Assembly: GCA_023101885.1 (NCBI GenBank) | Contig: JALPQD010000102.1 | Coordinates: forward strand, 2,850,971 to 2,914,970 | Reading direction: 5' to 3' | DNA from: Typhlomys cinereus | Taxonomy: Eukaryota > Chordata > Mammalia > Rodentia > Platacanthomyidae | DNA length: 64,000 bases | Shown: one piece after another, positions 10,346-22,580 of the stretch | Layout of the letters: each line of letters begins with the position of its first letter | Position numbering within the stretch: position 1 is the stretch's first letter | The notes under the pieces: model-generated | What the model saw: only the letters and a program-made list of their open reading frames with translations | Database searches by the model: none | What the model was told of the DNA's origin: nothing | Translations under genes and position numbers: made by a program

Positions 10346-13300
10346 CTCAGAATAGATTGCCTATAAGGACTGGAAATCCAAAAAGCATACACTGCCATGT
10401 CTGTGAATGAAATCTACAGTGGTCAGGCCTGCACCTGCCAAGCTTGGATGATGTCCTTGCGTTGAGTCCAATTACAAATGCATTAGCAGAGGAGAGAATG
10501 TCATTGGCTAAGAGCCTTCATTGCTAACCCAGGCCAGGAGACTTTGCTCCACACTCTCCCGGTCCAGCCCACATGGGTGTGATGGCCCAGAAACTATCTA
10601 ATTGGAATCAGTGAAAGGGCAAAGCCTGGAATTTGGGAAAGGCAGAACACAGCTGTTCTGAATTACAGAGCAGGTTGTCGACTTTTGCAGACAGCGTGCC
10701 CCACAATATAGAGCAGGCTTTCACTCAGGAGGCAAAGTGGGGAGGGGCGGTAGGGCAACAGAGGGGTCTGGCTAGGGAGAACTTTCCTCTGGGAGTCAAT
10801 GTGCATGTATCATTAGAAAAAAATCTTTCGTGCTTCAGATGTTCCACATTGTTGTTCTGATCTGATGAGAGACCTTAGTCTTTCTCTATTCTTTGGACTA
10901 TTTTTATTTACACAGTTTGTTCAGGTGGCCACACAGGACACAGCCTTGTTTCTTAATTACACCTTTCTTTTACATCATGTTCCCCATCCTTTGGATGCTG
11001 TATCATGTGAAAGACACAAAACCTGGAAGGCTTAAAGGGAACCCCTAGAATACTTTGAAAGTTAAGCAGATCCACATAACCTGATGCCAAACTTCCACTC
11101 TCGACTTGGCAAAAGGAATTCTCAGTCTCAGAGAGAAAGCTCTGTACTTCTTGTTATGTCTCCCTGGAGCTCTGATGCCCTTCCAAGTTTTGACAAATAT
11201 GATGAGTCCAGTTGCTGCAACAGATGCTCTTATGGATCTACTACTCCCTGAAAGGACCTCAACTGGAAGAGCTCACAGGTTGTTGGACGCAATGGGAGAA
11301 TCCCATTTTCACTTTTGTGATGTTTGCGACAGGACTAGAAGCATTCATAAAGCCTATCTTGTCTTACAACTTTTCCTGATCTTGTTACCTTTCCCCATGT
11401 AGAGTTCCTTTATCCTCCTGCATTAATCTTCTATTTCTCTCCGTTTCTTCCTTGGTCACTAGTCAGTCTACAGCAAATATTTACTGAGTTCCTACTCCAC
11501 ACAAAGGGCTCTACTGTCACATTTTCTTACTGTCTGTACTATGCAGATACTAAAACTTTCTATGTTTTCTTGTTAGACTCAGTTCAGAGATGAATCTAAC
11601 ATGCAGAGAGTTTGAGTCATGTTACCCAAAAAGTTGTTACTGGTCAGTAGTATCACTGAGACGCCAGTCAAAGGGAACTGATTCTCAAGAGTTGTTATTC
11701 CATGTAGCATTGTGGGTCAGCAGCATCAACATAATCTCACAACCCATTAGATGTACAGCATCTTCTCTATACCTCATTCCCACTGAACAAGATTCTGGGC
11801 ACTTTATAAGCCTAGCAGGCCTGCTAGATGGCCAATATGAATGTTTAATTGTCTCTGCCATTCTTAACATATCCCATGTACTTTTGTGATTTATTGGATC
11901 ACTGGGATCCAGGGTAAAGTTATTTTAAAGAAACAGCAGATCTATAAACTGTGAAAGTGCACAGAACTAAGTTGAGTGAGACAAATGGCGAGCAGCAGTA
12001 GAGAGGTAGAGACCAATGCAGTTCTCGAGAATTTGAGGATGGCATGCAAACAGATCATCTGAGTGACTGTGGTTTTCTGGAGCCTGAAAGTTGCACTCAG
12101 GAGGAAGAGAAAAGTTCCCTCTCTCCCCCGACTACTCTGAAGTAATTGCAATTTATGAGAATGATGCGGATCTGAAATCCTGTAAGACCTTCTAACATCA
12201 GTGATCCTAGACCCAATATGAATTTTGAATTCAATCTCGCCTTTCAGTGTCACAAGGCAAGTTAGCCAAGAAGAACTTCTAGGTATAATTCTATGTATAT
12301 AATCTGTACTTTGTGTTTAAATTTACAAAACAAGAAACCACTGAAAATCTTTGGGAAAGGCAAGGTCATAGAAAAATTTATAAAGTTCTTCTTTCTGAGA
12401 TAATCTGTTAAGAAAAATGGGTCTTTTAGTCAAGCTGCTGGTGCTAAGGCTGACCTAGGCTTGCACAATTAGCCCTTTCTTATGTGCTGCTACCCAATGA
12501 TGATAAGACTAGAACAGAAAAGTGATATTCTAAAGACTTATAAGTCTTTGAGGCAAAGATATTTCTTTCTCTGTTATGAAAAAATGCAAAAATTGACTAG
12601 AGTTCTACAGAATAAAAACTCATTTCTTCTAAATTAGGTTATTAAGTTACTGTTTACTGTATGATAGAGATTCAAACAGTCTCAACCTGAGAACTAAACG
12701 GTAACAATAGGCCTATCTGAGAGCTGTAGATTTTATTACAGACCATGCTGTTCATACTCCAAGTTGTTTGAAAATAACTGCCATTTGCACTTGATTTGCC
12801 AAGTGAAGATGGGATCTGGAGAAACATCTGAAAATATACCAATATAATAAAATACATGATAGATAAATAGACAAAGGTAATTTCTGACAGGGTGAAATGT
12901 GTCTTGGAAGAAGTTTACAGAGTCATCATGTTCTATTTTGACTTCTTTTTTGATGATTAGTAGACAAGAAAACCAAGCAAGCATTTGATGTATTTCATGA
13001 AGATAGTTTACCTAGACAAACGTGATCCTGAACTCTGTGGGACATCTCATCACATGAGGAACTTACCAAAAAAGATCCTCTGCACCATTGGCTTTTCTCT
13101 ATTATCACAAGTATTATCTTGTTTCTTTAATACTCCTTAGAAATGAACTTTTAATCATCAAGAATTTGATTGTTGTGGACAGGTGCATGTTCACAAGCGA
13201 CCACTATAACTAAATATGTACTACGTTTGGAAGCAATACAGAAGCCATACATAATACATACATTTATCCACATGCTTTATGTCTCGTATTACTTTAACAA

Positions 13301-13456
13301 ATATTACAGAAGACTTAAGCATAACCATTGTTATCCATTATATTATGCAAGGTCCTGAGTTGATTTTTAGGTGAAAACACACATTCAACTCAACGTGCCT
13401 TTCTACCCTGGGGAAATAGAAAGCAAGCAAATGTAGACTACAAGAGCAATAGCTAC

Positions 13457-14367
13457 CTTTGGCATCGGGAACTGGCATGCTCCGGAGCAATAATAAGCAT
13501 CGAAAGACTTGGGGGAGATAATCCACTCACTCCAGCCAATATCAGCAAAGTCCACTTTAAGGTATCTCCTGGCACAATTTCGAGGTTCAATCCACTGCTT
13601 TCTTCTGGCCTTCTTCAGGGTCTGTTCATCAAACTGGAGAGTCTGGCTCTTCTGGTGAGGTCCTTTTCTCTGCTTCTTCTTGTTCTTACTCTTCTCAGGG
13701 GGCTGAGTCTGAAGGGTCTTGTAAGGCTTTCTCTCCTCCCACACCTCATCCTCTTTGTACTGGTACTCAGCCCCCGGCAGCTCATTGTTCTGCAGAGGCA
13801 ACAAGATCCCAGCAGAACGCTTCTTCCTCCTCTCAGCCGACAGGGCAGTTCTGATGTGACTATCCAGTTGGGGTACAGTGCCAGTGGGGAAATTCCGGTG
13901 TCCCTGTAAGCTTGACACCACACTTTCTGGCTCTGAAATGGCAGCATCGTTAGCATACACCAGGATATAAGGCTCCAGAAAAAGCAACATCCTCTCAGGC
14001 AGCTCACGCACTCTGGATGTAATGTTGAATCCTATGAGGAACTCTTCATCTTGCTTGGCTTTCTTCAGGAGCTGAGTGATGTCTTTAGACAGCCACGGTA
14101 CCATGTCTCCATGAGGTTTGGCCGCATCTACTGACAGATGACCTAGAAGCTGACTTTGGCTTTGGTTAGAATTGAGGATCCATGCAGAGATATCTATCTG
14201 AATGTGCTTCCTCTGAGTACGATGGGAGCATCCTTGGGATACTGGGCAACTCAGGCTGCTGTTTACTAATTCTTTGATACAGAAGTACAGTGTAGCTGAC
14301 AAAATGTTTTCAGATTTAGTTAGGGACGTGAGATTAAAAACATGTAATCCCTTGCTTTGAAGGGTTT
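13457..14367 (-). CDS. BMP3: BMP3 coding exon 2: prodomain, cleavage sites, first half of mature ligand
   Basis: This exon encodes residues 110-413; the acceptor (ttcctag) supplies AA to finish the GAA codon of E110. The prodomain has N-glycosylation sequons at N121 (NLT), N145 (NSS), N177 (NQS) and N224 (NIT). Two basic proprotein-convertase candidates follow: RRKKR at 289-293, and KKARRK at 361-366 just before QWIEPRNC. Cutting at the second gives a 110-residue mature ligand, the length annotated for human BMP3. A lysine/arginine-rich linker (336-349) separates them. The mature part shows the TGF-beta signature [20 protein letters not shown], with C374, C403 and C407. The exon ends at PMPK before donor gtagct at 13456. 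An 84-codon frame on the opposite strand is only a shadow. Confidence 0.98.
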
Positions 14368-14637
14368 CTAGGAAAGAAAAAGAGAAAATAAAATAAATTA
14401 GTAGTATAAATATGGCATATGAAACCAAAAATTCTTAGAAGAGAATACAGGCAGGGATAAATCATCATAATTTTGGATTTGACTATTACATATTACATGT
14501 AATAAAAGAAACAAATCAAGAGATAAATTTATAAAATAAACTTACTTTATCAAACTTAAAACAATTTGTTTATCAAAGGCCATTATGGAGAAAGTGAGAT
14601 GATCTACAGAATGAGATACAGAGATCTACTGATAATA

Positions 14638-14878
14638 TGCTAGAGAGATGGTTCAGGGGTTAAGGCTCTGTCAAGCAAGATCTTGAGTTCAGATCCAAAG
14701 TCCCACATAAAAACACCAGATAGAAAAGGTGGTGGCCTGTACTTCTGACCCTGGTGAGCAGAGCCTGGGAAATCCTAGAGCAACGCAAAAAGGATGTAGA
14801 ATCAATCCAGGAGGATTCCTGGAGCCATCTTTGGTTCTCCACAGGGGCATACAGTACCCTCTGATACACACATGCATA

Positions 14879-14935
<57 letters not shown>

Positions 14936-14940
14936 AGAAA
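14638..14940 (+). mobile_element. tRNA-derived SINE with (AC)n tail, 270 bases upstream of BMP3 exon 2
   Basis: Head 'gctagagagatggttcaggg', body 'gcctgggaaatcctagagca', 'accctctgatacacacatg' and an (AC)n tail at 14878-14932. It sits in intron 1 antisense to BMP3, about 270 bases from the exon 2 acceptor. Confidence 0.85.
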
Positions 14941-16224
14941 ATAATAATGATAAATAAAAAATTAAGAGATCTATCTATAACATATTTTTAGCCATGTATC
15001 AAATAAGTTAGGATCCAGAATGCAACACACAAGTCCACCGTCATAATTCATCAGTAGATATGCTAATAAAATATAAGCAAATGACTTGAATATATATATA
15101 TATATAAAGAATAAATGCAAATGTCTAATGAGCACAAGAAAACATGCCTGGGGAGATGGCTTAGTGGTTGATACACACATGAAGATATGCTGAAAATCAT
15201 TAGTCACTGGGAAAATAAAAATCAAAACCACAATGGTGTATCTAACACAAGCGAGTATGACAATCACAAGCAACATCCAAAAGTCCCAAACACCAGCACT
15301 AGCTCCTATTAGGTCCATGAGGCAACTCAAGGCTAGGTGAAAGATTCATTTTGTAACTGTTTCTTTAGTTTGGAGCAGATTCCTTCTTAATCTCAATTCA
15401 GGCATATCATTCACTTAAGGAGTGTCTGTCTGAAAACTGCTGTTGCAGATTAATTAGCCCCAAGTTTACTTAGCCTGTCTTCAAGGCTGAAGCCACAGAC
15501 CTGAGAGAAGCTAAGGTATTGTACCATCAGCTTTTACAATGCAATACTCTAGCTTTTTGTTATGAAAGTATCTTCATATTTCTACCAGTCATTGCACTAA
15601 ACCAACCTACTGCTATTTTTTGATTCTGGGAACAGTGGAGGTTTATAGACAAAGTTACATTGTAATGAGATTATCACCTAAGGAGGAGCAAATTCCCCAT
15701 GATGGAAACTTTGACTGCCCTATACCCTACCACAGAAGAAATCATTTCATGTAAACTAAATTGTTTTTTTCCAATGATAAGAAATTATCCAGAGTCACAT
15801 TGCAGAACTAGAACTGAGATAATAACCAATCAGATCACAGTTTGCTCAAGTCTATTTATTCATGCATTCATCTCCCACCTGTTCTAATTCTTCCTGAAAC
15901 TATTTAAATCTAAAGTGAATGCCAGTGCCAGGAAGATGGGGTTAAGGTATCTGATTTCCATTTCCTCGATATAGTTATATTGATTGAATTTCTTTCCTGC
16001 CTTACGCTTATTGCTTTTCTATCAGATTTCTTGGGTGAACAGCAAGACCTAATTCATTAGAATCCATCAGAGTTGATCTCTGGCTACATAACTATCACCC
16101 ATGCATCAAAATTAAATGAGAATTGCAGTGTAAAATAGTTCATGAAGGATCCAGTGTTCCTTCAAGATAAATTACTCTTGTGATCATTGTCCATATTAGC
16201 AGTATTGTACAGTTTACAACTGCT

Positions 16225-16625
16225 GCTGCCTAGATAATGGTTGAGTTATAATTCTCTGCTTCTGTGAGACAACACTCACACAACCGACTTAAGGGAGTAA
16301 AAGGAGATTTGTTTGGCTTATGGTTCCAGAGAGGAGATACATTTCATTATGGCAGAAAAGGCGTGACAGGTGGCAGAACCTGGAGACAGCTCAGGTGCCT
16401 GCCAGCCATTACAGAGGCAGAGAGAGCAAAGAGCCAACTGCAAGAGCAGATAGCTCTTGGTAAACAGGGTGGGGCTACTTATTCTCAAGGCTCCTCCCCC
16501 ATGACATGCCTTCTTCCAAACAGTCTCCACCTCCTGAAGGTGTCCTTTCCAAATATTAACATCAAATAAAGTGGCAAACACATGAGCCTGTAGGGGACAA
16601 TTCACTCTCAAACCATGGTAATTAC
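16225..16625 (+). mobile_element. MaLR/rodent LTR-like interspersed repeat
   Basis: Shows the layout shared with 33165-33560, 35990-36260 and 37462-38430: 'ggagatttgtttggcttatg' near the start, then 'ggcagaacctggag', and late 'acaggctc/ctcaaacc' type sequence. I assign it to a MaLR-like class by resemblance only. It is not coding. Confidence 0.45.
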
Positions 16626-17644
16626 AAAATACAGACTGGATAAGCAAGTTATATCTTAGTGTTCAGATACTATATCTGAACAAAAAGATTCTTTCTTTCA
16701 AAAATGTCATACATTGTTCTGCTATCACTCTGCTTGAGGTTTAGCATTTCATGAATTTAGAAGTTAAACTGCCATGCAGGTCCACACAATGACTGGAACT
16801 GCTCAGTTGTAGATCTAGTTATTGGGATGGAGAAGTCAGAAACAGATGGAAGTTGGTTAGTGAGGCTGGTCCTTCTTTTGAGAACTACTAGTGAACTGGA
16901 GCTAGGCTGAGGTTGGAGTTGAAGAATCCCCGGTTCTGTGATCTGTACCAGAACCTAAGCCTTCTCCACGCACTTGCTCCATATACATACTTGATTCAGA
17001 AACATACACGCAATCGTGAAATTATGTTCTTGATCAAAAACACGTTTGGCTAAAAACAAAACATTTTTATAAAGACGTGGAAACTTAAAATGAGTTCATC
17101 GAGTCCCCAAACACAGGCAAAGTGCAATGGGAAACATATTTTACTCATTTTTGACATTGTGGGAAGCAAAAGGAGGAAACTGCCATTCGTGCACATTTGT
17201 ATAATCCACGACACCAGGATAATGTCTTACAGACCTTTATAACAAAGCCATGGCACAGGGTTGCTCAGAGGCCTTAATTCATCCCAGTCTCCATAGACTA
17301 GACTTTTACCCAAACTCCGTATAGCAGATAGATGTTTAAAATGCAAGAAAGGGACGTCTCTCTGCACTAAGTGCATAGCAACTGAAATGTTGCCACACAA
17401 GTATACTGCTGAAGTGAACTTGAGAGATAGGGCCACACCGCCCACCCATTTTATAAACTAAGTTGCTTCTTTCCTTTTTTCAAACATGTTTCTTCTTACC
17501 TTCTGACGTGCCACTGGCTGGTCTCTACTGAGTTTCTGAATACCTCACACCTTGCCTTTCACATAATTTTCATTGAGGTTTAGTACAGGAACTTGAAGTG
17601 AAATCCCTGTGACCAGGACCCAGATCCACTGTACCCAACAGCAG

Positions 17645-17825
17645 CTCTTGTGTTTGATATCTTTTAAGTATATGTATTGAAAACAGGCTCATGTGGAGAT
17701 CAGAAGACAACTTTCAAAAGATGGTTCCCTCTTTCTATCATGTGGGCTCCAGGAATGCAACTCAGGTTGCTAGGTTTGCCTGCAAGTGCCTTTTCCCACT
17801 AAGCCAACTTGCTCACTAAGCCTGA
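17645..17825 (-). mobile_element. B4-like SINE, antisense
   Basis: The segment 'catgtggagatcagaagaca', then 'catgtgggctccaggaatgc' and 'gcctgcaagtgccttttccc' matches the rodent B4 consensus read in reverse, as I remember it. Confidence 0.6.
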
Positions 17826-18189
17826 GTTCTTAAAATGCCAATCTTCTTATCTAGAAAACAAATTTAGTCATAGCCACTGTGCAACTTTTGTATGGATAAC
17901 ATAGAAAAAAAGTAGAGAGACATCAGCTAGCTAGAATGATACTGTCCAGAAGGGAAATGTCTAGCCTTTGCAGTTCTATCTGAGAAAAACTGTCAGTACA
18001 TGATCCTCACTGAATTTGAAAATTCAATGCAAACAAGGATTTCATCAGTTGAAAAAAATGAGTGTACAGCAGTTAGAAGTAGGAGGCATAGCTCCCTGAT
18101 AGTAGAAATGCATGATGATATCCAATAGTTACATTTGGGCTTTTTCAATTCTTAATTTTAATATTCATTCAACTTCTCATCTATCTCTC

Positions 18190-18312
18190 ACACTGTAGAA
18201 CCAGGTTGGTCCAGAACTTGCTATGAGACACAGCTGGCCTTGAAGTCATGGCATTCCTACAGCTTCAATTTTGCCATTGCTGGGATTATATTGTGAGCAC
18301 CACACCATGTCC
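18190..18312 (-). mobile_element. B1-like SINE, antisense
   Basis: Segments such as 'gaaccaggttggtccagaac', 'ctggccttgaagtcatgg' and 'tgctgggattatattgtgag' parallel the reverse complement of B1/7SL-derived SINEs. Old and diverged. Confidence 0.6.
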
Positions 18313-19217
18313 TTAGATAATTGTCATCTTAAACAAAAGGATGCATACTTGGTATTAGGTGATTGCACAGATTTACTTATGAACTCAGTAACCTAAATTT
18401 AAATGAAAATGCATTATTATTTACTTTTCCTATTCTTCAAAAGCCTTCAAATATTTATCTATTTGAAGTTTTTTAGTCAAAAATGCGATGCGGATCTTTA
18501 CTTGTTAATAAAATGACATAATATTATAAAAACAAATGGACAATAAACCTAATTCTGGGAGGTATTAAACTACTGACACAGAGAAAAGCAACTAGGAACT
18601 CAAGATGAAATGGGGTTTCTGATAACTTCAAGTTGAATAAATAACAATATTTGACCTGAATAAAGCAAAAGGATTTAGCAGAGATACAAAAATTGTTTTC
18701 CAATAACTGAGGGACTGCAGAAAAATCGAGGTTTTTCCTTTCCTGTGTCAAAGGTGAAACTTAACTTGGAAGGTGATCACTGAATGCAGACTAGATTCAG
18801 GCATATATAAAAAGCTAACAGACTTAACTGAGAGTCATCTGTGGGACTCGGAAGATTCCAACCAATACTGTACCAGAAATTGTGGAGAGAGACCTGAGAA
18901 CCTCTGTATAAACATCTCAGAGCTCTTTCCCTTACCACAGTAGATTCATTTGCAGCTATTCCCAAAGAAAATACAGCTACCGATAGGTGGTGCTATTTTC
19001 ATTGTGTTCGCTGTCAGCAGAGCAAGCCCAGTTTGCTGGGAATCCTATCCACTGTACTTTGGTCACAACTTGCCAATGGTATTATACAATCGTATATTCT
19101 TACTTTTCAGAGCCATAATATCTGAGAAGTAAAAGGATACTTGGAAGTCAGGCAAGTTTCAGGGCAAACTACTGCACTCTGTTACATGCTTGTGGGATTT
19201 GCTTTTGCTTTCTTCTA

Positions 19218-19236
19218 GAAGAGAGAGAGAGAAAGA

Positions 19237-19269
<33 letters not shown>

Positions 19270-19410
19270 CAGAGACAGAGAGACAGAGAGAGACAGAGAC
19301 AGAGAGAGAGAGACAGAGAGAGAACTTGCAGTGCTAGGATTTTCCCGGGGATTTGACCATGCTAGAACAGCTCTCTACTCTTTACCATTGAGTTAGTCCT
19401 TCAACCTTGA
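19218..19410. repeat. (GACAGA)n/(GA)n tract next to an ID-like fragment
   Basis: About 100 bases of GA and GACAGA units (19218-19322) are followed by an antisense ID-like piece ('ctctttaccattgagttagt'). The arginine/glutamate-rich frame across it is an artefact. Confidence 0.7.
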
Positions 19411-22400
19411 GATTTGTTTCTCAGGCACAGCAACGGCATTACCACTGGAGACTTATGACAACCCACTCCCTTGGTTAGGACCCTACCTCTGGGATCATTT
19501 CATTGCACACTGCTCTTTCCACAGATCATGAACTCATTATCCACAAGGCTCTCCATGTATCTTATTCTCCACTCCCTAGCATAGGGCTCGATTCTTCAGC
19601 AAAATTGTAAATTTTTTTAGTTTATAATCAATTTTGTTCAGTGTACTCAGTGCAGGAACTCGACAATAAAATCTCACAGAAGTTAGCTGATTATTTACCA
19701 ATTGATTTTGGAAAGGAACTCAGGTTGTTAATTACCTATATTACGTTTTTTCCTCACGAGTTTGACCATTAGGTAGGAAATTCATTTCTGTTTTCAATTT
19801 TAACACAAAGCTTGTGCACCTGATGCAGCCAAGGATTCACCTTAGGATCTTGGAAGTAAGTTCCAATTTGGAGTCGTAGGACGAATTTGCCATGCCTCTA
19901 AGCCACTCTCCAAGACAGGCTGAGGTGGTATTTCAGTAAAGAAAGTTCACCTTTGTGCTAGCCCACACTGGATGTCTCAAAGGGAATTAAAACTTACAAT
20001 GGAAAGCTTTCTATGTGAAGTATGATTTTAAAGCAAATAGACCAAATGAAATCTTGATGATTAGTTAAATCCCCAGGAACCAGGGGAAACATCTCAGTCA
20101 TACTGAAAATATGTAACAAAGAACAGATTTCCATCCCCACTTTTTTCTCCAAAGCAGAGCAGCAGCTAGAATGGTCAGGGGTGCCTAGGGTCACACACAG
20201 AAGTCACTGGTGGAATACTCTAGGCTGCCTTCTACTTTGAGGTAAAGGTTTCAGATTCGACATAGATCCCAGCATTTGTGACTTGTTGCAGTCTTAGTCA
20301 AATGATTGAGTTTTGTGGAATCTCCAAACAGCTGTTCGCTATATACAATATAAAACATGGCCAAAGATGAGATAAAGTATGTTTCCCTAGAATAGTGCAA
20401 TGTTCACTGGGTTTTAGCTTCTACTGAAGGATATTCACAGACTGCACCCAGAGGGCAGACTCACATCCTATGAGTCTTTGACATCCTGGTGCTTACTCTA
20501 CTATACAATCTGGAGAACCTATAACCTAATGATTACTTATTGAATTTGTTCAATGGACAGTTATGTAAACTTCTGAGGTCTAAAAGTATTTCCTACTTAA
20601 TATCAAAGTGAAATATACTTAAAGTTGAAGTCTTCCAAAAGCCATTCTCAGGTATAAGTGTCCTCCAGGGTTTCCTTCCAGTTTACTCAAAGAGGAAAAA
20701 AAATATAAAAATAAGTGTCCTATGAATTAAAATACTATTGCTATTAATATATAGGTAAATGATAACACAAAACCCATGGGAAATTATTTCAAGACAAATT
20801 TCTTTTTCAAGATTCTTTCCTACCTGATAGCTCTTTTTTTTTAAATCTCATCTCATAAACGTCAAATCCAACTCGATGGATACATTTAGAATTCAAACAA
20901 AATGGCAAACGGTGTCAAGTCCCCAGAATATGAACATGAAATGAGACAGACAGACTCACTGACCTCCAAGGACTTTCCAGGGAGCTCCTTGCTCGCATCT
21001 TTTCCCTTTTAGAAAATCTATTGAGTTAAAATGCTCTGCAGGTGTGGGAAAAGGGCGAGCAATTCACAGTAATTTACTTTGAAGCTTCCTCTAGGGCAGA
21101 AACTGTCATAGAGATGTAATATATTTTCCAAAGCAAAGGAAACTAGCCATTGTATAAGTTAATAAACCTTTTGTCCACAGGGATGCTACTATAAGGCCCA
21201 GATGAAACCCTTAATTAGCCTTGGATTTCAGTTGGTACTTACCATGTAAAATACTGAAAACTCTAGGGCCACTCTTAGAACAGTGTTTCTCTGAGAAGAA
21301 TCATGGATGCTGAGAACAGACTTCTGAGCTACACTCCCACAGTTTGATCCTGAATGTGTGGTCCAGGAGGGAGGTGTGAATTTCCTAACAGTTTCCTAGT
21401 GATGTTGATTCTGCTAATCCTCTCTATATTCCACAAAACCAACTAACTTCAAGAAATCTTTATAATAAAATTGCAGTCCTACTCTGTTCAGCCTCCATGG
21501 TTAAGACAAAAATCATCACTTATTAATATGTATGGATTGCCACAGACTGTATCACCAGACAACTACAACCCTTTTGTATTTCTAGCATCAAAGAAATACT
21601 CCAATGTAGTCCAAGCATATGTTTACCACCGATATGCATGTGAAGTACATATAAGACTTTTGTGTGAAACTAGAGGAAGAAAATTTCTGAAAAATATTAA
21701 GAATACCCCCATCTAAACTTGTGATGAATCTTTGCATTGCTTAATAATTGAGTTTCACTAAGAATGACTACATCAGAAGACTTTCCTAATAAGTTATTGG
21801 CCAAAATAGGCATTTAATCCTCCCAACTGTTGGGCTTAGCCAATAGAAAACAAAAATTCTAGCACCTTTTTTCCTACAGTTTTAGTATACCTACTCTTAG
21901 GTGTGACAATTACATTTAACTCATTGTCAGGTTAATTCTTGCAATTAAATTAAAAGTTTCTGTGAAAGAAAAGTAAATAATAGTACACCAGACTTTAGTT
22001 TCTTTAACTATAAAAAGAGGACTAGACAATATATTAAAGAATACTCATTAAAGTGCCTTGCTTTAAAGTAAGAACTAACAGAAACTAGCAATACAATGGG
22101 ATCATTTCATTCAAACAGTTTTATTCATAGTGTTCCCAGATACATTCAAGGCACTGCATTTAGTGTGTTTCTGTGATAGTAAGATGGGTCTTAAAGGAAG
22201 GCAGATGGTCGAAGGATTCAACAAACATCCAAAGGCCTTTCACTCACTGGTCCAGATGTGATATTTAAGATAAATAAAGAGAAGCCTTTGCCTTTAAAAA
22301 TATCACCCTAAAAATATCACCATGCTGTGTATGAGATCAACAACTGCTATCTTGTCATTCAGAAGTTTGAAGCAGGAAAATCACAAATTTAAGGTCTGCC

Positions 22401-22474
22401 TGAGAAATCCTAGTACACTCCTGTCAACTGGTTAAATGCCAGCATTTCCATTTAAAGAACCTGTCTTCAGTCAG

Positions 22475-22580
22475 GTGTGATAGTGCATGTAACTACAATG
22501 CTTGGAAGCTGAGACAGGAAGATTGCTGTGCATCTGAGGCCAAACTTGGCTACACTAGTGAGACTCTGTCTCAAAAGAAA
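22475..22580 (+). mobile_element. B1-like SINE
   Basis: 'tcaggtgtgatagtgcatgt', 'gctgagacaggaagattgct' and 'gagactctgtctcaaaag' follow B1 order with an A-rich end. Degenerate. Confidence 0.65.

Larger units (their letters stand above)
6338..13456 (-). other. BMP3: BMP3 intron 2
   Basis: A 7.1-kb intron with donor gtagct (13456 downwards) and acceptor ctttccag (ending at 6338). It holds a MIR (6480-6660), an ID/B1-type composite (7352-7575), two SINEs in opposite orientation (7984-8320 and 8640-8940), an ID-type fragment (9661-9755) and a long (TC)n(TG)n tract (10252-10345). Much of 10350-13456 is unique-looking, with no gene, exon or repeat that I can identify. Open frames there are under 105 codons and match nothing known to me. 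Confidence 0.93.

Noticed and set aside
13655..13909. 84-codon plus-strand frame within BMP3 exon 2
   Set aside because: Antisense shadow of a conserved coding exon; leucine-rich by complementarity.
14638..14720. Functional tRNA gene at SINE heads
   Set aside because: The heads retain box A/B-like sequence but not a foldable tRNA, and each continues into a SINE body and tail.
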